A DNA stretch of 47,003 nucleotides from Roseburia zhanii (GCF_014287635.1 NZ_JACOPH010000018.1:1-47003), one strand, 5' to 3'; shown: positions 18,438-28,271, counted from the stretch's first letter. The notes: generated by a model not told the origin, from the letters alone. Program-made: numbers and translations.

Positions 18438-19559
18438 CTATTGCTGTACAAAACTTCCATGCTCATAGATCAGCACTTCATTTCCGTTTGGGATCAGGCA
18501 TCCCCGTTCATCAAACTGTAATGTTCCGGAAATTCCGTCGTATCCTTTTGAATTCTTGATATTATCGATCAGTTCTCTTGAACTTTTAATTCCCGATGTC
18601 AGTTCTTCACCTAACAGATAAGTAATATCATATGACTGGATCGCCTTCTCTGACATTTCCATCCCATACTCTGTTTCAAACCGCTCCATAATTTTGGTAT
18701 TATTCGGTTTCTCATCATTGATATACATTCCGACAATTGCTGTTCCATCTAAGTACTGTCCGTTTGCCCGGATATCTTCGTTGGTATCCATAACATAATC
18801 GCCGACGACCTGTATGTCAGAACCTTTTTCACGAAGCATACGCACAAGGTCACTGTTTAGAATATCATAATTACTGATACATACCACATCGATCCCTAAA
18901 TCCAGCCAGCGGACATATGCCTGATTAAAATCATCCTGGGTATAAGGTCCGATCAGTGTATCTGCCAGTGTGGAACCATTTCCTTCTATCTTGGCCTGAA
19001 AACCTTTTAACTCATCTTCCTCATAAGTAGTATCAGAATGACAGAATGCCACCGTCTTGTATCCATGTTCCATCACATACTCTCCCATAATACTACCTGC
19101 TGCTTTTGCATTGATACAGTCCACTAACATATAACTGTAGGACTGGTCGATCGTATTTTCATAACAGCCGTTTGTCAGTATGAATGGCATTTCTGCCTCC
19201 TCAAAGATCTCGGCTGTCGCATCTATATAATCTAGCTCCTGTTTGACAAGTACCGCTGCTATATCTCCCTCAGCTACAATTTTTTTCGCACATTCAATTC
19301 CTTCATTGTAATCACTGTTATCATTAAAGATCACAGCTTCTATTTCAACACCTGTTTTTTCATAAAAATCTTTTGACGCCATCTCCATTGCTTCCATTGC
19401 GCCATTATCTGCTATATATTCTTCATCTCCGATGATCGCTATTTTAATCTTATCCCCCGTATTGAGAAAACCCGTACTTTCTTCTACTTTTCCGCAGGCA
19501 GCGAGTCCCCCGGCTAACAAAAGAACTGCTCCTATACATACTGCCTTTCTTATCTTCAT
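18438..19559 (-). CDS. Substrate-binding lipoprotein (type I periplasmic-binding fold)
   Basis: This extracytoplasmic binding lipoprotein resembles the Leu/Ile/Val and sugar-binding type I fold. The ATG at 19559 (AGGAGG 10 nt upstream) gives a lipoprotein signal MKIRKAVCIGAVLLLAGG with lipobox LAAC; the longer start at 19613 is rejected. The 373-aa product has two alternating alpha/beta lobes: KIKIAIIGDEEYIADNG and AVLVKQELDYIDATAEIFEE in lobe one, YKTVAFCHSDTTYEEDEL and IDVVCISNYDILNSDLVRML in lobe two. No cognate permease or ATPase of a classical importer is present. It is enclosed between the precursor-peptide gene and the exporter genes, so it more likely captures or presents a ligand, such as the secreted peptide, than feeds an importer. 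That role is inference. Confidence 0.85.
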   Translation of the reverse strand: MKIRKAVCIGAVLLLAGGLAACGKVEESTGFLNTGDKIKIAIIGDEEYIADNGAMEAMEMASKDFYEKTGVEIEAVIFNDNSDYNEGIECAKKIVAEGDIAAVLVKQELDYIDATAEIFEEAEMPFILTNGCYENTIDQSYSYMLVDCINAKAAGSIMGEYVMEHGYKTVAFCHSDTTYEEDELKGFQAKIEGNGSTLADTLIGPYTQDDFNQAYVRWLDLGIDVVCISNYDILNSDLVRMLREKGSDIQVVGDYVMDTNEDIRANGQYLDGTAIVGMYINDEKPNNTKIMERFETEYGMEMSEKAIQSYDITYLLGEELTSGIKSSRELIDNIKNSKGYDGISGTLQFDERGCLIPNGNEVLIYEHGSFVQQ

Positions 19560-19590
19560 ATGGCTTTTCCTCCTGAATCCTATAACGCAA

Positions 19591-19618
19591 GAAAAACAGA
19601 GTATGCAATGCATACTCT
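19591..19618 (-). terminator. Intra-operon attenuator hairpin after the peptide gene
   Basis: Perfect 10-bp arms AGAGTATGCA/TGCATACTCT (19598-19607, 19609-19618) around one base are followed on the minus strand by GTTTTTC. Realistically the stem is about 9 bp with a 3-nt loop. The hairpin sits between the peptide stop (19644) and the lipoprotein start (19559). It would let the peptide be made in excess over the exporter, as is usual for bacteriocin and pheromone precursors, and could also protect the mRNA 3' end. Confidence 0.6.
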
Positions 19619-19643
19619 ATTTTCCTGCCATTTACTGTCTGAA

Positions 19644-19790
19644 ATTAGATCTTTGATAATGTATCTTCAGAAATTTCGACAGTCTGCACTTTTTTCACAT
19701 GGCGTAAGCCTGCGCCACCTACTACCTGATCTAAATCCTCTTCAGATAATACTTCTTCTTCAGGGATCTCTTTTTTGGTCTTTTCTTCCA
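19644..19790 (-). CDS. Double-glycine leader precursor peptide
   Basis: This small gene encodes a probable secreted peptide precursor. From the ATG at 19790 (AAAGGAGG, 8-nt spacing) the product is 48 aa; an ATG two codons earlier (19796) lies too close to the ribosome site. The acidic leader contains EEEVLSEEDLDQVVGG, a classic C39-recognised leader with hydrophobic residues at the usual positions and Gly-Gly at the cleavage point. The predicted 22-residue mature peptide begins AGLRHVKKVQ and ends EDTLSKI. It is slightly cationic, has no cysteine, and has only two Ser and two Thr. The cognate C39 peptidase-transporter is in the same operon. Length and lack of cysteine suit a pheromone as well as an unmodified bacteriocin. 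Confidence 0.85.
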
Positions 19791-19805
19791 TTGTCATTAC
19801 CTCCT

Positions 19806-22800
19806 TTATTTTACAACTACCTTAACGGTAGCTTTTTTACCATTATATGTCTTAAGTGTAATCTTGGTCTTTCCTTTCTTCTTACCAGTGATCTTACCGT
19901 TTTCATCTACAGCTGCGATCTTCTTATTGGCAGATTTAAAGGTGATCTTTCCACTTGCAGAGCCTTTTGTAAGTGAATAAGCAATCTTCTTGCTCTTGCC
20001 TTTCTTTACCTCATACTTTGCACGTTTTGCCTTAATGGATTTTGGTGCTTTCTTTACGGTTACTTTTAAGACAGCCTTTGCTCCGCTTGTTGTGGTGACT
20101 GTGATCTTTGCACTGCCTTTCTTCTTACCGGTGATCTTTAATTTGCCGCCTGCTGCTTTCTTGACTGTAGCGATCTTCTTATTCGAAGAACTTACTTTGA
20201 CTTTTGAAAGTTTATCAGTACTTCCTTTCGATAATACCGGTTTGATCACATATTTTTCTTTTAATCCGATATTTACGGAAGATTTTGCAAACTTCACACT
20301 GTTTACGGTAATCTGACAGGTTGCTTTGATATGGTTTGCAGTTTCTGCTGTGATCACTGCTGTACCGCCTTTTAATCCTGTTACTTTACCATCTGTAACA
20401 GTTGCTACGGAAGGATCACTGCTGCTCCATGTCACCGTCTTATCAGTTGCATCATCCGGTGAAACTTTTGCTGCAAGCAGTATACTGTTTCTAACTGCGA
20501 TCGATGCTTTTGTCTGATTTAAGATAATACCTGTTGCTTCTTTTGCTTTTACCTCCGGTGTCACTGGCACCTCTTTTGCTCCACCGACATTGACAATGAT
20601 CGTCTTTGTCTTGATTGCTTCTTCCGGAATCGTTGTAAAGTTATCCTCTACTAATGTTCCGTCTTCCTGACTGTATGTTACATGATTGTTTTCAGGAAGG
20701 ATATATGCGGTAATGGTTGCTTTTCCTTTCTTTAAGCCTTCAATATAGCCGCTGTCGTAAATGGAAACAACATCTTCATTGTCTGTCTGATACAGTACAC
20801 GAAGTCCATTTGCATTATCTTTGTTTGTTTCATCATCCATTCCTTCATAACGGCTGCCGCCATAAGGAACAGATTTGATCGCTGTCTGTAACTGTCTTAC
20901 TTCTCCGGTTCCAATCTTGAATCCCTGATCTGTGATCTGGTTATCTGCATCATCTAAGATCTGGATATTCTTGATAGATTCCATACGAAGCCGCTGCTCT
21001 TTTGTAGCTGTCAGCTCGATTTCTGTTGATGCACCATTTCCCATACCTGTTTCTGCGGTAAAGGTCGTAATCGCTTCATAGCTTTCAGAATCCACATCAA
21101 TATACGTTGAGAACATATCTTCATAATCTGCAAATGTGATCTCACGCTCATAATATACGGTATCACCCGGTTTTAAGGACTCCGTCTGGATAGAAAGAAG
21201 CTGTTTGCCCTTCTTGCCGCTCTTTGCGATATTGATTGTCTGTACACCGGAATTTCTTGCTCCGTTGTTCTGAACACCAACATTAAATACGATTGTATTT
21301 CTGTCTGTTAAATCTGCGGTAAACTCTGTTACATCTACCACTAATGGGATTTCCTGCTCAAAGGAATCCTCAATCAGTACATTCTTATCTGCATCCATCA
21401 CCGTATATGTAAATGCACACTTCGTTGCATCTTCTGCCGGTGTGATCGGGAAATTGATATGTACTGACCTTCCACCAAAGATCTTTGTTTCAGATTCTCC
21501 GGTTGTGATTGGTGCACTATACAGTTCCTTACCATCTGCATCTACTGCTGTAAATGTAAGACCATCGAGTGTTTCTAATCCGTCATTATACAGATCGATA
21601 TTTACTGAAGATGCCACACCTGCCATCAGTTCTTCCACTGATACATCTTCAACTGCAAGTGAGCCTTTCGGTGAAAAGTCAAGTGCTAAAAATGTCTTGT
21701 TGTCTTCATCTGCAACCGGATAAGAAATCTCAACACCATCATCTGATTTTGTTGTTTCTACCTTACTCGGTGCTTTTGTTGCTAATGCTTTGATCGTTCC
21801 ATCTTCATTCACTGCAAATGCAATATTATCGAAGTTTGCACCTGTTTCTTCCGTGATCTGTACCGGATCTGTTACTACATTGTTTGCATTGTCAAACCGG
21901 ACTGTATAAAGCTGTGCTTCGGCAATACGGTTCTTTGCATCCTGTGCTTCTTCACTGTTTGGATCAATGCCTTCTTTTACAACTGTCTTGTTCTGTGTCC
22001 AGATCGCATAGATATAATTATCTGCTGCAACAAAATCAAATGCTGCGATCGATCCGTCATCTGTCTGTTCTGTCTGCTCCTCGGTATCATCTTCTGAACT
22101 CTGCACATAAGAAGCATCTTTTCCTGCGATTGTCATAACAGGTTCGTATACACCGGCATCTGCTGCATCTGTATCAGATGGTGCGGAGCGGTTGATATAA
22201 TACAATTCTTTACCATTTACCTCTGTTTTGATCAGTCTGCTGCGGACTAACTGTGAAATATTGATCGCTTTTAACGTGCCATCTGAAATATAGGCAAGTA
22301 TTGTTGCATTACATCCATGTGCTAACCGGATATTAGATTCGGAAGCTGTATCATTTGTGATCATGATCGGATAAGTAAAGCTGTTTTCCGCATAGTTATA
22401 AATCTGTAAGAAGATATCCCTGTCGTTGATCGTTTCTTTATTACCATCATAATCCATAACATAAGTAAATAAGGAAAGTCCGTTATAAGTGATCGCATCA
22501 CTTTCAATGACGATCGGATCTACAATCGTTCCATCTTCTAATGTTTTCGGCTGGTATGCACTGATCACCGGATCTTCTGACCAGTAACCATCATCATCTA
22601 ATTTTTCTGTAATGGATGCTAATGGTGCTAAATCTAAGAATCTCTGTCCATACCATGTTTTTTCATAGTCCTGTGTAACTCCTTCGGAAGCATCATATGT
22701 ACTCTGCCATTTACCAGTCTTCATATCATAAATACGATATGCGATGACGCTGTATGGATTGACTGCATCTCCGATCACACCATCTTCCTCTGTAGAAGAA

Positions 22801-25800
22801 CTGGCATACTCGCTCTTTGTATAGTAGATGAGCATCTTATTCGCAGCTTTATCATAAGAAATATGTGGATCTACATCTGCTGTATTATCAGCCATGATGT
22901 CACCATCCTCTGTTTCATAATGAAATGGTGCTGTTTCTGTGATCTTATCAATCTTTCCAAGCTGGTACGTTTCTTTATCGAAGAATACACCATGGATATT
23001 CATCGAATTTAACGCTTCTAATGTACCCGGTTTTTCTGTAAATGCCCTGTCTGCTGTAGACCATGCGATATAGATCTTATCACCAACATCAAACATTGCC
23101 GGTGCTTCATCTAATGTATTGTCATCTTCGATCAGTGCCGGTACTGACCATCTATCATTCTCCTCGCTATAGATCGTATAGAATAATGACTTGCCATTCC
23201 ACTCATTACGGTCTACATCATCTGATATAAATACTGCTAAGTATTTACCTTTGGAAATTTCTAAAATCTGTGTATCCATATCCGGATAAGCACCGTTGAG
23301 CAATACCGTTTCTTTTACTCCGCTTGCATCCGCAATACTTCCTACCTGATCAATGCTATCGGCTGTCGTACTATTCCATTCTGTACGGTTAGCAAAATAA
23401 CTTCTGTCATCGACTTCTAAAGTATCTAAACCTACATAACGGTAATCTTCTTCACCTAAGCTTGCTAAAGCTCCTGTAGAATCTACTGCATTGCCAAACA
23501 GTGAGAAGTTATGGCTTGCAATATTAAACCGTTTTGTAAAGAATAATACTTTTAACCTTACGTAAGCAGATAAGTTGACACTTCCTGTATTGCTGATACC
23601 GGAATCGGTATAGAAGTTCATGTCAAAGTCTGCACGTCCGCCGATCGACAGCTCTAAGAAGTCAAAGCCAACTCCCGCACTTAAATCGATATACGGTGCG
23701 ATCGTAAAGATTCCATAAGCATCAAATGCCCTGTCCTTATTATTCATATTGAAGTTGAACAGATCGATCTTGCTTGTTGTGGTATCTTTTACATCTGAGA
23801 AATAATATTCCTTCTTCAGATAATTCTGCTCAATGATAAAGGTTGCGGAACCACTTGCACCTACAGATAATGCTGCAACAACCGGAATACCGATCGGTGT
23901 TACATAAGATGCTTTTACATTCACTCCGCCTTCTGCTTTTACACAGAGCATCATGTCTTTAAAATACCATTCACTAAGATGATCCGGATCTTCTGATTTA
24001 CACATGGTGACACCAAGTGAGAAGGATACTGCTACAGAACCGCTTGCTCCCACTTTTGCAGAAGATTTATTTTTCTTATTTCCGCTGTCTATTGCATCCT
24101 CTGCAGCTTTCTTCTGGGCTTCTTTCTGCTGTTTGCTGACACCTGCATTTTTCGCTGCGTCTTTTACAGCTTCTTTCTTGGCTGCATCAGAGCCTGCTTT
24201 TTTATCACTTTCGTCATCCTTATCATCGGTTTCTGCTTCATATGCAAAATCAAAGCCAAGAGTCAGTGTCTTTGTGCTCCTGTCGTCAGATATGATGACA
24301 TTATCAGATTCCTTATCGATATTACCGTCCCAGCCGAAGTTGAATGCAGAATCGATCGTTCCGATGATCTCTAATGCTTTTTCTGCACCACCAAAGTTAA
24401 AACTGGATAAGAAACTTACCATACCTAAGGACTGTGCAAAATTAAATCCAAGTTCATGTTCAAAGTAGCCGATATCATTCTGGTCATAGAACTGTACCGT
24501 CATACTTGCACCTGTCGGAATACTTAATGTCTTCGGGTTAAAGTCTAAGGTAAATGAACCATTATCAGTCGTTACCGTCTGGTCTGCTGCATTGATATAA
24601 CTTCCATCTTTGCGGTAAAAACGGAATACAGCTTTCTTTGCTGATATTGCATCATTTGTGGAATAGGTATCAATGGCAATTCTGTACTTGATATCACCGC
24701 TTGCCATATCTGCTGCATTGATCTTCACTGCCGTATTCTGATCTTCTAAACGATAAGCTGCTGCATTTGATACACGGATCGTATCATATGCATCTAATGT
24801 ATAGATCGCTGCTGCATTGACTGCCTGTGTTGCACTTAAACTTACATTATTATAGGAAATATTAACAGTTACATTTTCGCCTGATGTGAAATCTTTATCG
24901 CTGATAGAGAAGTAACCATCACCACCGTTTTCTTTCACACCACCATATTTTGCATTGCTGCTCGTACCAACCGTTTTACCTGCTACAGATACCTGTGCAC
25001 CATTGACTGCTACAAGTGTTTCTTTTTCACTAAAGATCGGTTTTGTCTTTAATGTAACAACACCGTCTATAAATCCCGGATAGCGGTTCTCTGATACCGG
25101 ATTAAATCCATAATAGATCAGGGAATTTGCAAGCTGTGGACGGAATGTATAAGCATTTCCATCGTTGGCTGTACGCACGATACTGTACTGGGATACTAAT
25201 TTTTCTTCGGCGGTTGTGATCCTGCCGTCTTCATTATCATCCCCGGTAAAATTCTTCCAATATGCCCTGTAGCCATCTTCTGTAACCGCATTGAATGTAT
25301 ATTCCTGATTTAAAGTAACACCGGATACAACAAGTTCCTGATCCTTGCTGCCATTTAATACACTGGTTTTATCTACTACTTCATCTGCCCCCGGTGTATA
25401 AACAACTGCACCTTTATCCTTGTTATTATTTTTTGGATCGATCTTTACACGGATCTTTGGAGTTGTATAAGTCATATTTAAAAATACATATTCCTTATCC
25501 GGTGTAAATGTGATCTTATTTGAGATTGTCTTAAACCATTTTGCATTTGCTACAGCCACTTTCTGGTATCTGCTTGATGAGATACGCTGCGTTTCTGACT
25601 TAATAAATGATGCATTCTGGTTATAGAAATTCTCTCCTCTCTCTGATAAGAGATTTGCAGAAATACCTCTCTGATGCAGCCAGCCGTCCTGATGTGCTGC
25701 AAGAGAGAATCCCTCTACGGAATAACCCTTTACTGCAATACCATTTAATTCGATCGTATCTAACTGTGTACAGCGCAGTACAGAGTTGTTCTTAAATGAA

Positions 25801-28217
25801 TTGTTATAATTTCCCTTCTTGCTGTCTGAATTCTGGAATGCAACATTTGTAGTAAACGGACGGTATACCGGACGTACTAAAAATACATTTCCGGAACCTA
25901 AATAGTTCTTATATTTTTGGATAAATGCCTTTGAGAATTTGAAATCGTCCGGTTTAATGACTTCACTCCATGTACTTGAGGAACCATTTTTCTGAAGCTG
26001 GTATCCGACAATATAAACGTTTCCGTCATTTCCTTCTTTGATTCTTACACCATTTCCATTGGCATTCGTATCATAAGTATGTTTGAAATTGATCGAATCT
26101 GAAGATTTATGTAATACAACAGAATCTCCAAAGTTATTTGCACCATTTTTGGTAACCTGGATCGTACCGATCGTAAATCTTGTACCATCTTTGTAACGGT
26201 GTCCGTCGCTGTCCTTTTTATTACCGGATTCTGTGTAGATCTTCTCTACATACTGGTTACTGTAATTGCCGCTGACATATGGTGTATTGGCAACTGTAAA
26301 TGTATACCCCGGGTAATGGATCACAACTTTACTGATATCGATGGATGCCTGATTATTGTTATTCTTTGTCTTTACTTCTGCATCAATATAAGCATTGGTT
26401 GTCTGCATCGCATCGCTCAGATTGATCCTTGTATCTGTCCAGTCAAACGTATTGGTATATCTTGCTGCTCCCTGCTGTCCATTGACATAAAGATATGCAT
26501 CTCTGTCCGAGTAAGTAATTGTTTCTTCCTTTTCATCACAGCCATCTTTGTATGTTCGCGTAGTTACATTGCTTCCCCAGTCAGCTTTCCATGTTACTGT
26601 AATATAATCTGCTGTGCTAAGATCGATATCAGAAAGCAATCTTTTTCTTCCTGAGTAACAGTCCATGCCACGGTTTACAGATACCCACCAGTCTTTGAAT
26701 GTACGAGTATCATTGATCTCATTTGTTGCTGCATTTAATTCTTTGGAAACTTCGATCGTTTCTGTTTTGTTTTCCTGTGAAGGCAGGATATTTACAGTTG
26801 TGATCGCTGCACCTTCCTGTACAAGAGCAGTTTCCGGATCTAATGCCACCTGAAAAGAAAGTGTTTCTGCCACATCCCTGTGCTTTAATGGTATCTCTAC
26901 GACCTGTTCTGTCATGCCCTGTGTGAAAAGCACTTCTGTATTCACAGCTTCGTAATCAACGCCCGGCTGTGCACTGACTGCACCTGTACCGACAACAACA
27001 CTTGCGATCTTTTCTACACCGGATACTCTCTTTACGATCACTTTTGCAGTTTCTGCTACTGCATCTACTGTGATCTCACTATCTGCCATTGCAAAGATCG
27101 TCTTTTCATCTTCATCATTATCTTTGATATTTAAGTATGCAGTTGTAGATCCTGCTAATTCTCCATTTACTGCATTGCTCAGTAAGAACATTACCTGTTC
27201 ATCAGTTTCAGAAACCGTATCATCAATGATGTCAATATATACGGTTTTCTTATATTCGCCCGGTGCAAAATCAAAGGTATAGGATGCACCCGGAATATTC
27301 TGTGCAAATTCTTCCATCGCAGCTTCATTTTCTGCAAACTGTTTCTCTGCCTGTGCTTTTGATTCTTCATCTAATTCCGTCCAGTTTACCGGATTAGAAT
27401 CTTGCTGTAAATAGGTATCTTTTGCAGCCTGTAAACTGCTCTTTTTCTGTGAAGCATCTGTAAGCTGTACACGTTTTGCTTCTGTAGATTTCTCCGTTGA
27501 TGCCTCTGTGGATTCTTCTGTGGATTCCTCCGTTGATGCCTCTGTGGATTCTTCTGTGGATTTCTCCGTTGATGTCTCTGTGGATTCTTCCGTTGATGCC
27601 TCTGTAGATTCCTCCGTTGATGCCTCTGTGGATCCTTCCGTTGATGCCTCGGTGGATTCTTCTGTTGATGCCTCGGTGGATTCCTCCGTTGATGCCTCTG
27701 TGGATTTCTCCGTTGATGCCTCGGTGGATTCCTCCGTTGATGCTTCGGTGGATTCCTCCGTATCAGCTTCTTCTGTCGATGCCTCTGTCGTTACGGCATT
27801 CTGTCCGTAATCCTCTGTTAAAGTTTCATTGTCTGCTGTCGACTCTAATACTCTCTTAGTAAACATCGACTCGTCGACTGAGAGGGTGTAGTCTTCCCCA
27901 TAGGCTGCAGATATGCCAACGGCTTTAAAGTCAACGGATGCTTCTGCTCCGTTCCCTCCTCGTCTGACAATGGTCAGTTCCATTTGTGGATCTCCTTCTG
28001 TTCCCTCTAACTGGGACAGAAAAAATTCAAATGCTCCATCAGGATAAGTATCTGATTCTGCTTCTAATGCTTCTTTTAATGCTTTATCATCGATAGCGTC
28101 AGTTTTTTCTGATTCTGCCGGTTCTGCATAAGTAACCGTACCGGAAAATACCATGACCATACTAAGCATCAGTGCCAGAAAACGTTTCCCGATTGCTTTG
28201 AGATGTTTGTAATCCAT
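19806..28217 (-). CDS. Giant secreted surface protein (Calx-beta, STE-repeat, propeller-like and Ig-like domains)
   Basis: A 2803-aa secreted protein. The ATG at 28217 has AAGGAG close upstream and gives a clean Sec signal (MDYKHLKAIGKRFLALML..., cleavage near VTYA31); an in-frame ATG 18 codons earlier is unlikely. A first Calx-beta-like domain appears split: one half at about 78-115, the other at 312-367 (FAPGEYKKTVYIDIIDD). Between them lies a disordered tract of STEES/STEAS pentads (about 145-248). A second Calx-beta-like domain follows at about 371-480. Long beta-rich regions come next, including a propeller-like part (KIYIAWSTADRAF), a CARDB-like part, a Lys/Ala-rich helical linker and Big_2-like Ig domains in the last 280 residues (VTWSSSDPSVATVTDGKVTG). 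The C-terminus is lysine-rich with no LPXTG motif, so wall attachment would be by charge. Likely an adhesin or matrix protein; ligand unknown. Confidence 0.85.
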   Translation of the reverse strand: MDYKHLKAIGKRFLALMLSMVMVFSGTVTYAEPAESEKTDAIDDKALKEALEAESDTYPDGAFEFFLSQLEGTEGDPQMELTIVRRGGNGAEASVDFKAVGISAAYGEDYTLSVDESMFTKRVLESTADNETLTEDYGQNAVTTEASTEEADTEESTEASTEESTEASTEKSTEASTEESTEASTEESTEASTEGSTEASTEESTEASTEESTETSTEKSTEESTEASTEESTEESTEASTEKSTEAKRVQLTDASQKKSSLQAAKDTYLQQDSNPVNWTELDEESKAQAEKQFAENEAAMEEFAQNIPGASYTFDFAPGEYKKTVYIDIIDDTVSETDEQVMFLLSNAVNGELAGSTTAYLNIKDNDEDEKTIFAMADSEITVDAVAETAKVIVKRVSGVEKIASVVVGTGAVSAQPGVDYEAVNTEVLFTQGMTEQVVEIPLKHRDVAETLSFQVALDPETALVQEGAAITTVNILPSQENKTETIEVSKELNAATNEINDTRTFKDWWVSVNRGMDCYSGRKRLLSDIDLSTADYITVTWKADWGSNVTTRTYKDGCDEKEETITYSDRDAYLYVNGQQGAARYTNTFDWTDTRINLSDAMQTTNAYIDAEVKTKNNNNQASIDISKVVIHYPGYTFTVANTPYVSGNYSNQYVEKIYTESGNKKDSDGHRYKDGTRFTIGTIQVTKNGANNFGDSVVLHKSSDSINFKHTYDTNANGNGVRIKEGNDGNVYIVGYQLQKNGSSSTWSEVIKPDDFKFSKAFIQKYKNYLGSGNVFLVRPVYRPFTTNVAFQNSDSKKGNYNNSFKNNSVLRCTQLDTIELNGIAVKGYSVEGFSLAAHQDGWLHQRGISANLLSERGENFYNQNASFIKSETQRISSSRYQKVAVANAKWFKTISNKITFTPDKEYVFLNMTYTTPKIRVKIDPKNNNKDKGAVVYTPGADEVVDKTSVLNGSKDQELVVSGVTLNQEYTFNAVTEDGYRAYWKNFTGDDNEDGRITTAEEKLVSQYSIVRTANDGNAYTFRPQLANSLIYYGFNPVSENRYPGFIDGVVTLKTKPIFSEKETLVAVNGAQVSVAGKTVGTSSNAKYGGVKENGGDGYFSISDKDFTSGENVTVNISYNNVSLSATQAVNAAAIYTLDAYDTIRVSNAAAYRLEDQNTAVKINAADMASGDIKYRIAIDTYSTNDAISAKKAVFRFYRKDGSYINAADQTVTTDNGSFTLDFNPKTLSIPTGASMTVQFYDQNDIGYFEHELGFNFAQSLGMVSFLSSFNFGGAEKALEIIGTIDSAFNFGWDGNIDKESDNVIISDDRSTKTLTLGFDFAYEAETDDKDDESDKKAGSDAAKKEAVKDAAKNAGVSKQQKEAQKKAAEDAIDSGNKKNKSSAKVGASGSVAVSFSLGVTMCKSEDPDHLSEWYFKDMMLCVKAEGGVNVKASYVTPIGIPVVAALSVGASGSATFIIEQNYLKKEYYFSDVKDTTTSKIDLFNFNMNNKDRAFDAYGIFTIAPYIDLSAGVGFDFLELSIGGRADFDMNFYTDSGISNTGSVNLSAYVRLKVLFFTKRFNIASHNFSLFGNAVDSTGALASLGEEDYRYVGLDTLEVDDRSYFANRTEWNSTTADSIDQVGSIADASGVKETVLLNGAYPDMDTQILEISKGKYLAVFISDDVDRNEWNGKSLFYTIYSEENDRWSVPALIEDDNTLDEAPAMFDVGDKIYIAWSTADRAFTEKPGTLEALNSMNIHGVFFDKETYQLGKIDKITETAPFHYETEDGDIMADNTADVDPHISYDKAANKMLIYYTKSEYASSSTEEDGVIGDAVNPYSVIAYRIYDMKTGKWQSTYDASEGVTQDYEKTWYGQRFLDLAPLASITEKLDDDGYWSEDPVISAYQPKTLEDGTIVDPIVIESDAITYNGLSLFTYVMDYDGNKETINDRDIFLQIYNYAENSFTYPIMITNDTASESNIRLAHGCNATILAYISDGTLKAINISQLVRSRLIKTEVNGKELYYINRSAPSDTDAADAGVYEPVMTIAGKDASYVQSSEDDTEEQTEQTDDGSIAAFDFVAADNYIYAIWTQNKTVVKEGIDPNSEEAQDAKNRIAEAQLYTVRFDNANNVVTDPVQITEETGANFDNIAFAVNEDGTIKALATKAPSKVETTKSDDGVEISYPVADEDNKTFLALDFSPKGSLAVEDVSVEELMAGVASSVNIDLYNDGLETLDGLTFTAVDADGKELYSAPITTGESETKIFGGRSVHINFPITPAEDATKCAFTYTVMDADKNVLIEDSFEQEIPLVVDVTEFTADLTDRNTIVFNVGVQNNGARNSGVQTINIAKSGKKGKQLLSIQTESLKPGDTVYYEREITFADYEDMFSTYIDVDSESYEAITTFTAETGMGNGASTEIELTATKEQRLRMESIKNIQILDDADNQITDQGFKIGTGEVRQLQTAIKSVPYGGSRYEGMDDETNKDNANGLRVLYQTDNEDVVSIYDSGYIEGLKKGKATITAYILPENNHVTYSQEDGTLVEDNFTTIPEEAIKTKTIIVNVGGAKEVPVTPEVKAKEATGIILNQTKASIAVRNSILLAAKVSPDDATDKTVTWSSSDPSVATVTDGKVTGLKGGTAVITAETANHIKATCQITVNSVKFAKSSVNIGLKEKYVIKPVLSKGSTDKLSKVKVSSSNKKIATVKKAAGGKLKITGKKKGSAKITVTTTSGAKAVLKVTVKKAPKSIKAKRAKYEVKKGKSKKIAYSLTKGSASGKITFKSANKKIAAVDENGKITGKKKGKTKITLKTYNGKKATVKVVVK
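27474..27785 (-). repeat. STE pentad coding repeat
   Basis: About 310 bp of near-tandem 15-bp and 30-bp units encode Ser-Thr-Glu-(Glu/Ala/Lys/Gly)-(Ser/Ala) pentads inside the giant gene. Units differ mostly at third positions and at the fourth residue. The tract stays in frame over gains or losses of units, so copy number probably varies between strains. The tract is acidic and likely disordered. Confidence 0.9.
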
Positions 28218-28271
28218 AAATTCTCTCCTTTCTTCCTTGCTCTTTGAGCGTATTATTTTTATATTAACCAC

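Noticed and set aside
19644..19796. Lanthipeptide or thiopeptide precursor
   Set aside because: The core has no cysteine and few Ser/Thr, and no LanM/LanB/LanC, YcaO or radical SAM gene is in the operon.
27474..27785. CRISPR-like spacing of short repeats
   Set aside because: The units are contiguous, degenerate at third codon positions and in frame inside a gene, with no unique spacers and no cas genes.
27508..27859. Plus-strand open frames of repeated Ser-Val-Asp or Met-Pro-Leu-Trp units
   Set aside because: They are antisense images of the STE codon repeat in the giant gene. They have no ribosome site, and any tandem repeat without stops produces such frames.
19806..28217. Sortase-anchored protein
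   Set aside because: The C-terminus is a lysine-rich Ig-like domain with no LPXTG motif, hydrophobic helix or charged tail.
28218..28271. Upstream start of the giant protein, adding 18 residues
   Set aside because: The extra residues are charged, precede a normal signal peptide and have no ribosome site, whereas the ATG at 28217 has AAGGAG-like sequence at good spacing.
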